Below, in pieces: positions 11,128 to 22,342 of a stretch of 64,000 nucleotides of DNA. The notes beneath the pieces are model-generated. The model saw nothing but the letters and a program-made list of their open reading frames with translations, was not told the DNA's origin and searched no databases. Made by a program: the position numbers and the translations under genes. This DNA comes from Mesodorylaimus sp. YZB2_4 (taxonomy: Eukaryota; Nematoda; Enoplea; Dorylaimida; Dorylaimidae). The stretch spans positions 186,001 through 250,000 of the forward strand of contig JASANH010001722.1 of NCBI GenBank assembly GCA_030248295.1, written 5' to 3'. Each line of letters starts with the position of its first letter. The first letter of the stretch is position 1.

Positions 11128-14100
11128 ATGAATTATCTAAATACTATTTTTCCTGTTTGCGATACTCTTCCGAATTACCTTCGTCGATATACAAAATTGA
11201 ACGAAGCGGAAATTATTGGAAGCACTGAATCTTTCCCATATACAATTGTAGTTTGTGATCAAACGCCCCCTCGATCGCCTTTCAATGGTGGATCAGCGCC
11301 GTGTCAGTTTCTATTTTCTGAATTATATTCATCGGCAGAAAAAAAGAGGGCGGATAAAAATGAATTGTTCGTCAAAGATTCCCTGAATATTTCGCCTTGG
11401 TTTCGTCTACACGCTGTGACTGGCGATGCCTTATTGCGATATTTTTTTGAAAAATCCATATTATTTCGTGCATTAAACAATTCCGATTGTCCAAATTTTC
11501 TACTTCAAATTTCTGGTAAGCGAATTTACGGAAAATTTGGAAACATGATGAAATCGAAAATGATTCCTGAAAGAACGAAAAAGAAACAGAAACCAACGAT
11601 AAAAAGAAAACGAATCGTGATAGAAGAAGATAAAAGTGGTCGTGCAGAAAGCGGTCCGTCCGAAGTTGCGGGAACGAAAAAGCGAAAGAAACATCGTCGG
11701 GGAAAAAAGAAACAAAAAATTGCGAAAAGTAACGGTAAGTAAGTTAGATTTTCGAGAAAGGTACACGTCCGTTAAGGATCGCAATATATACTAGAATCGC
11801 GTAATAGCGTGGCCGATAGTACCAGCTTGGCAAGTGATGCTCGCGGATGTTAAATGGCTATATTCCCCTTTTTTTTCACATTTTCGAACGAGACTACTGC
11901 ACAAAGTCTGGGACTCGGCATTTTCAGAAATTTGTTAAAAAAGTTTCTCATGTTCAAAAATTCAAAAAAATGTTCAGGCTCTTCTGATAACTCATCCTTC
12001 GCGCGGACGCAGCAGCTGAGGATGAAGTTTCAGCCATGAGCCGGGTCAGAAGACTCGTTTCGCTTCCTTATTAGTCTTCAGCTTGCAAACACAATGCGCT
12101 CCTTGCCTGGTTGCTGATACAGTACGTTGATGCCCTTGAATATTTTACTGGATCACTGTAGGTAGGAAGCTGTCCTTTTCCAGTCGTATGCTCCCTGACT
12201 TCAAAGGTTAGGAAAAGATCTAGGATCAGCAGTTTGTCCCAACGAATGCAAATGGTTTTTTATGAATCGCAGCAATTTTTGCCTGCTTTGTGTCATTCTC
12301 TGCAAATTCATCCTTTGAGGCGCGGTAGCGTCCCCCCATGTAGTACATGTGCCGCACCAACAACGATATCTCAACGTAAGCCAATGAAATTTTGTGTTTC
12401 AGGAGGTAACATCTCTGACTGTCTGGATCAGTATCAAAAAAAATTTAACATCACAAGTTACCATAGAAAATACTTGCAAAAATTTTAGCTGCCAATGGCC
12501 GCGTGGTCAGCTGTAACGATCTAAAGGAAACGAACCGCTTCTGCACTAAGTAAACGAAAACACTGTGATGAGAGATCTGAGAGACAGTCAGCTCCAAAGT
12601 ATTCAGATAGGAAATTCTCGAACCTTGACCGCTAGTCGCAGCTGGCCATGTGGACATTGGCCATAGATGTGTAGGCATGTATGGGCCCGATATCTCACAA
12701 CGCTGATCAGGAGCTGTGTGAGAGTGGGGATCCAGCTACTCGTATATGGTTAATTGACAGGGTAACATCATTGTTGGTGCCTTTTAGCATTGATTTTCAC
12801 CAGGTATTGCCATGGATTGTTGTAGGGTGCTCAGACAGAAGGGAGTCCACTCAGCAAAATTATTATTTTCGCATTATTATTTGCACTCTAACTTTTTATA
12901 GCTCGATCGACTGCAATTACTGACTGAAAAATATCACTTATTACGCAGAGGGTTGAAGTTTTAGTTTTCGTTGGGGTCGCACTGGGTCCGTCAAAATATA
13001 CATAGATAGTTTACGTCATGTGTAATTCTTAACGATAGGGGCCATCCATAAAGGACGTTTACCAAAAAACGCGTTTTTTTGACTCCCCCTCCCCCTATCC
13101 ACCTTCCGTCCATTTCGTCTTGACCCCCCTTCCCCCCTCTAGAAATGGACGTCCAATTTAGCGGACCCTTCCACCCTTCATAGCAAATATTCGTTCTAAA
13201 AAAGCATTCTCCTTGCGTCGACCGATTCGCCGAAATGATGGGGGTTGGTGGCTTCAGTCTGATTCGACTGCTGCATCTGCCGGACTGGCAACTATAATTT
13301 TTCTTCCAAATCGGTATTGAATCCCGCTGACTTTTCGAAGTGGTCATAGACAGTGATTGCGAGGAAACAGGCTTGTTGGAGGGCAGGTTGACGAGGGCGA
13401 AGTGCCAAAGACGTCACGCCGATTTATATCTTATTTCTTTGGGATCCACGCCCAGGTCCGACCGATATATTGGTTGACCGATAATATCGGCCGATAATTG
13501 CGATATCGGTTATCGGCCGATACCGATAATTTGTGCTGCCGATAATGTAGATTTCTCTATCAATAAGAGTTTAGGGCGAGCATACGGCCTGTTGATAGTG
13601 ATTATGACGAGGAGCAGGGAGCTACGGACTCTCGATCAAAGAGGTCAGTGCCCAAGAACAGTCTGGAGCTAAATCACGACAAGTCACTATCATCATGATC
13701 ATGACTTTTCTTACTGGGATGCCCGCAATGGCACCAAAGCACTTTACTCTAAAAGCAGTTGGCTGTCTGTGTTGCATAGGCTAAGGTAGGAGGAGGAGGT
13801 GGGGCTAGCCCTGCCTTGTTACTTGCATGCTTCTCAATGAAGGCTATTTCTTTGCCTCGTGTCGTATTGTTATTAGACTGTACACTCAGAAACAAGAGTC
13901 CTTCTCATGCCCCCGCGGCACAATAAACTACACGTTAGTCTGACCCAAAAAAGGAGCTATGCCTACAAATTATCGCTGTAGTCGTAGCATTCACCCTTGA
14001 GTGAGATTTTGGGGATAAGGTTAGTCTTTCCCCATTCGGAGTCAGGGACAGGAATGGTGATGGCATTCAGGGTCTTCTGGGGTTGGAGATAACCCTGACG

Positions 14101-17100
14101 GGGCTGGGATAGAAAAAAGCTTCCTGGCTGTTGAAGTCCGTCTATCTGTTCATTCTTTTCTTGACATGTTTCAAAAACCTCATGAAGTTTGCCATGCATC
14201 GTAATTTTTTTTATAAGTATAAACATCTCAGTCATCTCAGAACGTTGCACATAATGCTGATACTATGTTTCGTGGGTATTTTCGTTTATCTGGACGTGGA
14301 AAAGTGTTTGAGGGTGAATCCCCGATGCATGTTTTTTTGGGATGGGGATCAGGGTCAGGGCCCCAGTCGAACACTTGAGCCCTCAAAAAGTTGTGAAAGG
14401 ATCTGCTTTGCATATTTCATTATCCCTACGTAGAGTCTAACAAAATGAGTTTCAGACAGGTCTGGGTCTTATTCAAGTTTCCAGGGTGTACATTTGCACA
14501 TAATGTACAAATGTAAGATAGAAGCAACAAAGTCCAGTTTTGTACTCCAATTTCAATGAAGGGAACTCTGCTGTTTCATGAGTGACTTCCTTTTACTCAA
14601 GCATCCAGACCCCCTGCCAGCTGGGTTTTAATATTTTTGCCCACTTCCTGACAGTGTCACACGGCTGGTCCTAGAGGTGTCATGCGTTGCCTCTAGTATA
14701 TGACATCTGCGAAGTGGAGTTTTCAGTTGGGATATTGCAACTTACATAGTCTTCGCTCCCGAGATTTTGCGCTACTTGATTGATTGATTGGTCTTTAAAG
14801 GAAGCCTAGCATGCGAAATTAAAAAAATTGCATGTTTTAAGGATAGTGATCTGACCGAAATTCAAATTTCCCGCCATAAAACTTGAATTTTTCAAGTTTT
14901 CAAAAATTATCGGCTTTATCTGCCAGTAATTGCGTTATCGGTTATCGTTTATCGGCCGATACCGATAATTGCCTCATCGGTCGGACCCCGATCCACGCCG
15001 ATGGTCAGATCAGTCGACGCTGGTACTGCTCAGCATCATCTCTGGCCTCCCAGTGACGCAACGAATAAATGTTACCCTGGCGCCAGTGGAGCATGGCGAA
15101 TGGGGAAGTATTGATCCTCCTCTCTGCCAGGTTCAACCAAACCAGCTTCAGCAGCTGAACCATGACCAGAGGACAGAACCAGGATCGAAATAAACCGCAG
15201 CTTTCCTGCTGCCAGTCAAGACGGACTAGACAAGTTGTACAGCTTGCTCGATCTTGGTGAAGATCAAGACACACCCGCGATAATTCTTAGTTTATGATTG
15301 ACCTTTCACTAGAAGCTTTTAAGTAATAATTTTTTTAATTTTGCACTGTCAGTCAGTGTGAAATGATATAAGGCACGCGGGTTGGTCCTGGTTCGGTTCG
15401 GTTTGGTCCTACTTCAATCGGCAGGCTCGGCGGCGGTAATCGATCTTAGTATCGTGGTATAAGCTGGAATATAATAGATGTTAGTCACTTGACGAAGAAT
15501 CTTCAAAAGAGTCATTTTTCTAGTCATGTGCAGTCGTGACAATTTGGTAAATTTGGTGTAAGGGAGCTGGGGTACCGAATTATGCAAGCTTTTCCCCCAG
15601 ATAGGCTTAAGTCCCGATCAGCTTCAGGACACCAAATTTACTTCTTGCCCAGCGTAGCACGACGGTTCGGCTGAATAGGTGGGGCTCGGCCACGCAATTG
15701 CCTCGACATGACAAGACAAACTTTTATTAGACTATGGTCACTGCGAGTGAACACGATATACTCAACTCTGCCTACATTAAAGAATCGGCTCCTTATATGC
15801 ATAGTCCTGGCCTGGAAAATACGAGAAATACTAATTCAAGAGCAACAACTAATCATGGCAGGACAAATATGCACGGGTTATCAGGTAAAGGTTAGACACA
15901 ATACATCATGCAAAACACAAATCACCATCACTGCATCTCATAGAACTAGTCCGACAAGACAAACGATGTCTCCAGGCAAATAGCCTAGATACATTCAATT
16001 CCTCAATGAATGATGCTGAATGTCTTTGGAAAACTGTCATACTGGCGCCAAGTCAAACCTATAAATAAGTACTGGATAATTTGGGGACACGTGGAGAACA
16101 TCTGCATCGAAAAAATTCATCCTTTGAAAAAAAAACACTAAATCGTCTTTATTTTTAAAGGATGTTACTGCATATTTAGTATATTTGCATAAATTCAATT
16201 TAAAAGGTCAAAAGTTCCATGCACGCTTAATACACCCCTATGTTCTAAATTTGCCGTGCCCTATTGCTGCAAGAAAGTCTCACGAAGCTGCACTTTCGCC
16301 CAAATTCCAGGCTAACGCAAGTTGAAAGAGTGTAGTTAAAAGAGGGTCCTGTCGTGCACATAAATATCTACTATGCAAGAGCTGTTGCGAGCATACTAGC
16401 AGCCTGCTGGTCGAGCAGGTGATATAAATGAGGCTAGTTGTTATGGTCTACTTGTCAGCCCTAAAACCGCGAGTGCAATGTGACCAGCCAGTAGCCAGGC
16501 AGGATCTTTCTCGATCACCTTTTGTCAGCCTGGACAATCCTACTACGAAGGCGATCAAACCACATGTACTACCTTTTTTAAGTTACATTTCATGAATATT
16601 TTGCTAATAGCCCTGTTATTGCTAAATATTACACAATAGTCTTGGCTCCCCTTATGGTAGCATAAAATTCATTAAGTACCTAATGAAATATTTTATGAAG
16701 TAGTCATTGAATCAAACCACCCTACCTACTATGCTTTGAAAAAGCTTGAAAGCTTAGAGGATCGAGCTTTTTTCTAGCGCTATGCTGTGGAATTTCCATA
16801 GTGTGCTCGCCTTCATTGTCCATGATATTTATTTACATTTCTCTTTGTGGAATTAAGCTTCTTTCTTTCTAGCCCCACCTATTGGCCTAACATTTGCCAG
16901 TTTAATGAAGAAACCGCCTTTTTCATTTCATTTCGTGCCATCTTCACTTTCGATTACAGCTAAAAGATTTCTTTATTGTTTCGATCTTCGCGAAAAATTT
17001 GTCGCTATGAATCATCCGATTGCTAATGCAGCAAAAAGTGGATTTCATTTAGATCGATCGCTTTTGGAAAACACGTTTGGATTTTTGCATGACGATCCAA

Positions 17101-20100
17101 TTTATGTAGAAGCGGATTGCGCTGTGAATTCCTTGATTCCATTATTGAGTCGCTGGATCAAGTTACATCGACGGCATACTTGCTATAGTTCTTCCTTGAA
17201 CATATTTTGTCCGATTGATGAATCGTTGACTTCATTTCCTGATAAGGATGAAAATCGATTGTCAATTTTGGTGCAAGAATATTGCCAAAAATTTCGTGTC
17301 AAGCGGGCGTTAGAAGTTATTTTATTTCGTGTCATTCCTATGGAATTATTCGGGGAAGAAAATACGACTCGTTTATTAAATGCATTTATCCAATTCGTCA
17401 TTACCGCCTGCCGATTCGATGTTATCAGCTTGCATCAATTTACGCAATGCGTGAAAATGAAGAAATGCCGGTGGCTGAAAATGATCAATAACGATAGCTT
17501 AAGGAAACATTTTCTATTGAGGCTATTACTTGTGCTTATTAGGTAAGTGCCTTATGGTCATTATGGTAAGTGTCAGATTTTTTGTGTCTGAGTCAGTAAT
17601 GAGCATGATTTTGTGGAGGAATTTGAGGTTTTTATAGTGTCATGCCGTAGTGGCAATAATAAGTTTTTCTGATTTCCATCTTTTCGCGCCCAGTTTTTAA
17701 AATTAGTCGCATTGGTTATCACTCGAATGATATGATAGTTCTTGAATTGTTTCAGATATCTTATCCGCGTCGTTTCATCCTGCTTTTACATCACGGATTC
17801 TCAATCTGATCGATATCAGCTGTTTTTCTATCGAAAACCGATCTGGCTTCGTATTTGCCGGCTTGCTGGCGCTCAGTTTATCGAACGTTGTCGTCTCAAG
17901 CCTGTCGTCGGCTTCGACCAGCAGGCTCCATATTATGGACCATTTGCGCTGCGCTGGGTTCCAAAAACAGGGGGCGAAGTTCGGCCCATTATTAGTGCTC
18001 AATATGGGCGAATTCGATCAAGTATGGTCGCTTCTGGCAGCGTAAAAGCGATGAACATGGATCTAAAACCAATTTTGGCCATTGCACAATATCTGGTTCG
18101 ACAAAAGACTGGACTTTTTGGTAAGTGCAGTTGGCTCTTTTGGACTGTGGAAGGCAATAATCACTAGCTCGGTGCCTGATTTATATTATTCACGCTGCAA
18201 GTTGGTGCGCGCGCAGTTATCGGCCAGTGTTCGAGTCGCGACAGAATCAACTATTTTGTTATAAGATTTTTTTGAGATTGTGTCCCTCACCTGCAAGTGC
18301 ACATACCCGGGTTTCCTGATGCGGTGACGCTGGTGACAGAAAACTGCTGCTAAGGTTTCTTAAGGTTTTTAAATGAGGTTTTTTGGACTGCTCCTCTTTT
18401 GAAGATGCGTAAACAATAAATGGGTATTTGATCTTCCTCCAGATCAATGTCATGCATATATGAATTAGCGAACAAGTCTTCTTGCTCCAGAGAAACGATT
18501 TAGTGATCATGTACATTATACTGTTGGGCCTTCTTACTGATTTTTCACTTTGACTTTAGTACAGATAGTCAAACCGCAGCGATTTTATGTATATCAACTA
18601 GCCCAAGAATGTCAGTTTTCTAGATGCCTCTGCCAGCACTTATGTAACGCATTTGTCACTATTTTAATGGATGTAGGATTAGAAACGGGTCTAACCCATC
18701 AGCAGTTATGAGTGATGTAGAAATAGAAACGAGGCTTATAGGCTTTTAAACATGTCAATGCCTATCAGTCATGCGAGCATTCCAAGCGCTCTCTAGTGTT
18801 CGCATGCAGATATGTTGGCATTCGTCTCTCCGTTTGCTCGAGAGCGAGTCGCTTGGCTCATCCTGGATTTGATCCTTAGTGATAGAGGTTGCCTTGCGAT
18901 CCATAAATCCTTAAACCCTGCACGCCAGGCCATGAGTGGCTCACCAAGTACGTCGAGATGCTTCGAGTGGAGATACAGGAGCCAAATGAGCATTCAGTCT
19001 CGGCTGTTAAACACCGACAGGATCATAGCCCACCTGTCATCATCTGAGGAAGTAGGTGTCCAGTCCAGGATGCCCTCGCGTGGAGGTGCAGGCAGTATAT
19101 GTACACGCAGACGGACGCTGGTGTGTGAGCTGGTTCCTGCACAGGCCTCCTTAGAATGTTTGACTGCTGGCTAGCTGGCTACACACAAAATGGGCTTCGG
19201 TCCACAATAAAGTTCAAGAAAATGTAAAGTGATGTCAGAGCATGCATGATAGCCTATAGTGTGCCTTTCTTGGCTCTCTGCCATTTCAGTAGTCGCCAGG
19301 TCACACAATACTTTCCTGATTTTTTTCCATAATAACGTTAATTCGTATTCTACATTTCTGTCTCTATATTTAGGCAGCGCAGTAAATAATTCCAAAGAAA
19401 TTCATTTTAACTGGCGTAATTTTGTGATTGGGAGGTGTCAAAATCGCTGTCAGTCGACTCCTCATTTCATTGTTAAAGCTGATGTAACTGGTTGTTACGA
19501 TTCGATTAATCAAGATTTGCTGTGGGCCATAGTGAATGAGCAATTGTTGAAAGACTCGCCCAATTACTTCGCATTACAAGGTCACTTTTTCATACGCTCA
19601 GCACCATCAGTTGATCAGCCTTCGAGCAATGGCAGTTTCACCAATACAAAATTTCGATATTCCGTGCGTCCATTAGATCAATATGAATCATTGGCTCGGC
19701 ATTATTCATCCATGGATTCAGCGAAAGGCTCGAAAGCCTGTGTTCTGGTAGTTCCACGAGGCGATTCGATAGTGATTTCAAAAGAATCGGTTTTACAAAT
19801 TTTTAAACAATTAATTTTTCGTCGAACTTTAAAAATGAGTGGTGATCGAGGCCGATATGTGCAAACGTTGGGACTTTCGCAAGGGTCGTCGCTTAGCGTG
19901 CTGTTATGCAATTTATATTTGGGTACTTTAGAGAAAAAATATTTTAAAATTATTATTATGGACAAGGAAGACTTGTTGGTGAGGCATTTTTTAAGATTTT
20001 TCTAGAGCTACAGCCACTCTGTAGGTCAAAGTAAAACTGGATCTTCATCTACGTTTCCAAAATTGTATGCATTTCTGACATTTCAGATGCGTCAAGTTGA

Positions 20101-20740
20101 TGATTTCCTATTTGTCACTCCATCTATGAAACGTGCTCAACGATTTTCTGAAGTTATCTCTCACGGATTTCCAGATTTTAATTGTCATTTCAAACCAGAA
20201 AAGACTGTAACTAATGTGGAGTGGGAAATGACGGTTTCCGAAGATGTCGCAATCATCATGAAATCAAATGATCATCCTTGGAAAAATTGGATTCCTTGGT
20301 GTGGTTTGTTATTCGATGCCAACTCGCTTAGTGTTTCAATGGATTCCAATCGCTGGAGATTCAATGATGCACGAAATCAAATTATGGTCGATTTTTCAAA
20401 ATATCCTCCGTCATATGTTATTCGAAAGATGTTCGATTATTTGCGCATACGCGCCTCTCTTATGATTTTTGATAAGTCAATAAATGCGCCCGTTATTTTA
20501 CGTCGTAATGTGAAATTTTTGACACGACTTTTGGCAAATTGGTACGCTGCATATGTTCGAGCGTATGAAAATAGTGTGGTCGTGGATGTGAGTGCGAAAC
20601 GTCGACTACAAGACAAGAAGTTTGTGGATGAATTATGTAAAAGAATTTTTAGTGCTTTATCTCATCATGTTCCTGGAGTTAAAATGGTGAGACTTAGTAT
20701 GATAAGGAAGATCCTTTTGGATGAACTTGGCTTTGAATAA
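11128..20740 (+). CDS. TERT: Telomerase reverse transcriptase, five exons
   Basis: Exons 11128-11734, 16873-17542, 17756-18120, 19374-19978 and 20087-20740; all borders are GT/AG and the phases agree, giving about 966 aa. TERT adds telomere repeats to chromosome ends in the nucleus using an RNA template. Exon 1 holds a TEN-like domain (about residues 1-135, ending LLQISGKRIYG) and a very basic linker, a likely nuclear signal. Exon 2 carries the CP/QFP region (RVIPMELFGEEN ... KCRWLKMI). Exon 3 carries motif T (FYITDSQSDRYQLFFYRKP) and motif 1 (LRWVPKTGGEVRPIIS). Exon 4 carries motif 2 (GSAVNNSKEIHFNWRNFV), motif A (VKADVTGCYDSI) and motif B' (QTLGLSQGSSLS). Exon 5 has motif C (RQVDDFLFVTP), motif D (KTVTNVEW), motif E (WCGLLFD) and a C-terminal extension. 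All three catalytic Asp residues are present. ATG 11128 is chosen because the TEN homology starts there. Extra small exons inside the 5.1-kb first intron cannot be excluded. Confidence 0.93.
12317..12985 (+). repeat. Dispersed repeat R1, copy 1 (in TERT intron 1)
   Basis: Aligns in order with 38214-38935. Shared stretches include GCGCGGTAGCGTCCCCC, ATGTAGTACATGTGCC, CACCAACAACGATATCTCAA, GAGCTGTGTGAGAGTG, GACAGGGTAACATCA, GGTGCCTTTTRGCATTGATT and GTAGGGTGCTCAGA. Middle parts diverge. No coding frame persists in both copies. A short piece (GTGCCACACCAACAACGA) recurs near 57800. Confidence 0.8.
13035..15110 (+). repeat. Dispersed repeat R3, second copy, split by an insertion
   Basis: The left part 13035-13452 and right part 14992-15110 together match the uninterrupted copy at 8640-9155. 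The 1.54-kb hAT-like element lies between them. The right part resumes with ATCCACGCCGATGGTCAGAT and ends around CTGGCGCCAGTGGAGCATGG. Confidence 0.78.
13453..14991. mobile_element. hAT-like non-autonomous DNA transposon, 1.54 kb
   Basis: The left end reads CAGGTCCGACCGATAT and the right end, in reverse, TCGGGGTCCGACCGATGA, so the two form an imperfect terminal inverted repeat. The duplicated target TCCACGCC (13445-13452 and 14992-14999; up to GATCCACGCC) flanks it. Both subterminal regions are crowded with TATCGGCCGATA-type palindromes. An 8-bp duplication and a CAGG-type terminus are known hAT hallmarks. No transposase frame was recognised inside, so it is probably mobilised in trans. It sits in TERT intron 1. 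Confidence 0.83.
15547..15641. repeat. Short inverted repeat, 13-bp arms
   Basis: GTAAATTTGGTGT at 15547-15559 is repeated perfectly in reverse complement at 15629-15641, with about 69 bp between. It could form a stem in DNA or in the TERT pre-mRNA. Function unknown. Confidence 0.6.
16250..16595 (+). repeat. Dispersed repeat R2, copy 1 (in TERT intron 1)
   Basis: Aligns with 40170-40548 through GTCTCACGAAGCTGCA, AAATTCCAG, ATAAATGAGGCTAGTTGTTA, TGTGACCAGCCAG, GATCACCTTTTGTCAGCC and CAAACCACATGTACTACCTT. Both copies are intronic, one in TERT and one in the PP6 regulatory-subunit gene. Non-coding repeat of unknown class. Confidence 0.8.
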
Positions 20741-22342
20741 GTGCGATTTTTCTGTTGTCAGATCTGTGTGACATAAAAGTGTTGATCGTGATTGCGCTGT
20801 AAACTACTAAATAGTCCACATATGCTAAACAAAAAGGTCGACACAATCAACATTCACACATGCTGATGTCATCGAATATTTTTCAATTAAGAATTCGCAT
20901 TTATCTCACACAGCGCATTGTAGCGACCCACAAACTAACAATAACTGCATGCAATACAGAGGGAAATACTCGGATTTCACGTGAACAATTTATATTTTCG
21001 ACTTCAGATAGAGAAGACTTCAGCTTTTTCCGGGGTCGTGGCCTAGCGGGTTAAGGCGTCTGCCTCTCACGCTGGGCGCGCACTTACATGGGAGGGTTCG
21101 ACTCCCGCCTCGGTACAAAATGATTGTCAATTTTGTGCTCCTTAGCCCTCGAGTGCGCCTCATGGTGCTTGGCTATGGATAAAGTATGACATGACATGAG
21201 CTGGATCTATAGGCACGAGTGAGTCATGTTGTATTTTTTGCAGTTCATATCTGGCTTGGTAAAGTTTTGACAACTTTTGGACCAGCAACGACCGATCCGG
21301 CGGGAGCAATCCGCTGATCTGATCCAACTGCTGGATCGGCCAGATTGGCAATGTGACAAATCATAACAGGAAATCCCTTTTTTCTTTCAAGAGTTCGAAC
21401 TTTACACCACGCGTTTTCCAAGGCAGATATATACACAGTCAAGGCAGGCGCTGCTTAGCTCTCCTATGTCCTTTGGGGTGTTCTAACAGAGAGACAGAGA
21501 AATGATGGCAGGTTGGAGAGGACGCAGTGCCAAACTTGTCATCCCCATCTATCTTCAATTTCTTGAAGTGGATCAGCTAGATCAGATAGGGATCGGATTG
21601 GAATCGGGATTCAGGCCTAGGGGCGGATCGATGCTTGGCTTTAGATACAGGAATAAACAAATGAAATCACTTCTCGATGTTATTACTGAGCAGTTGCGAG
21701 CCATGCATGCATTTTTATTTCAGAATGTTCGAGCATATGAGCTTTTTAATTTCAGAGCAGTAGACACTTTCAAACCTGAGTGTGCATTTTGTAACAATGC
21801 TGTATCTATGCCGCTCACTCTTTTGATTTTTACAATGTTCTGCTATGCGCACCAACGTCTTCTGGTAAAGTGCGCCCTCGCGTCGTTCAATATTGTTTCT
21901 CAGGTCTAATCATAGGTAAGAATTGCTAATATTGTGAGTTTCCTAATGCTTCCTCAGACACGTGAAGTGAGGATCGATCCAGATTTGGTATTGTCGATCA
22001 TAAAACTTCGATTCATGAGCAAATTTCAAATAATTGCTCATGGCTTTCCTTTGCAGTAAGATTTTATATTAGTTGTGAAGCTTCCTTAGAAGACAGAAAG
22101 CTCAAGCCGATGCAGCATGAAAAGGCTATAGAAGAACCTTCTGATTAATGGATCTGTTTGCTTGATCAGGCCATGAGGAAATATTTTACCTGAAGCACGA
22201 ATGATGAGTGGTACGCGATAATTATGGCGCGATGCTGCCAAAGCGCACGTTTCTCTTGTGTTCTGTTAAAGAAAACTACAGTACAGCTGGTTATATAGAA
22301 CCATAGAGTAGAGACTTCCCGATCTTTATGCCTTCGTCTCAG
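20741..22342. other. Intergenic between TERT and the coiled-coil gene
   Basis: It holds a SINE (separate entry). A frame at 21502-21909 exists but has no recognisable domain. Further 5' exons of the gene that starts by 22343 may lie here, because that exon begins in mid-codon. Confidence 0.4.
21034..21199 (+). repeat. tRNA-derived SINE family A, near-complete copy
   Basis: The head resembles a tRNA of the long-variable-arm type: A-box TGGCCTAGCGG, then TTAAGGCGTCTGCCTCTCAC and B-box GGTTCGACTCC. The tail follows (CCTCGGTACAAAATGATTGT, CCTTAGCCCTCGAGTGCGCC, TGCTTGGCTATGGATAAAGT, ATGACATGACATGA). The internal A and B boxes are the RNA polymerase III promoter. This is the best family-A reference copy in the window. 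It is not a functional tRNA gene: there is no 3' acceptor stem partner. Confidence 0.88.

Noticed and set aside
11372-11784. Antisense open frames over TERT exon 1
   Set aside because: They are shadows of the TERT coding frame; the plus frame has family motifs and matched splice phases.
21034-21115. Possible tRNA gene
   Set aside because: A and B boxes are present, but there is no matching acceptor stem, and the same head with the same tail recurs many times, so it is a SINE.
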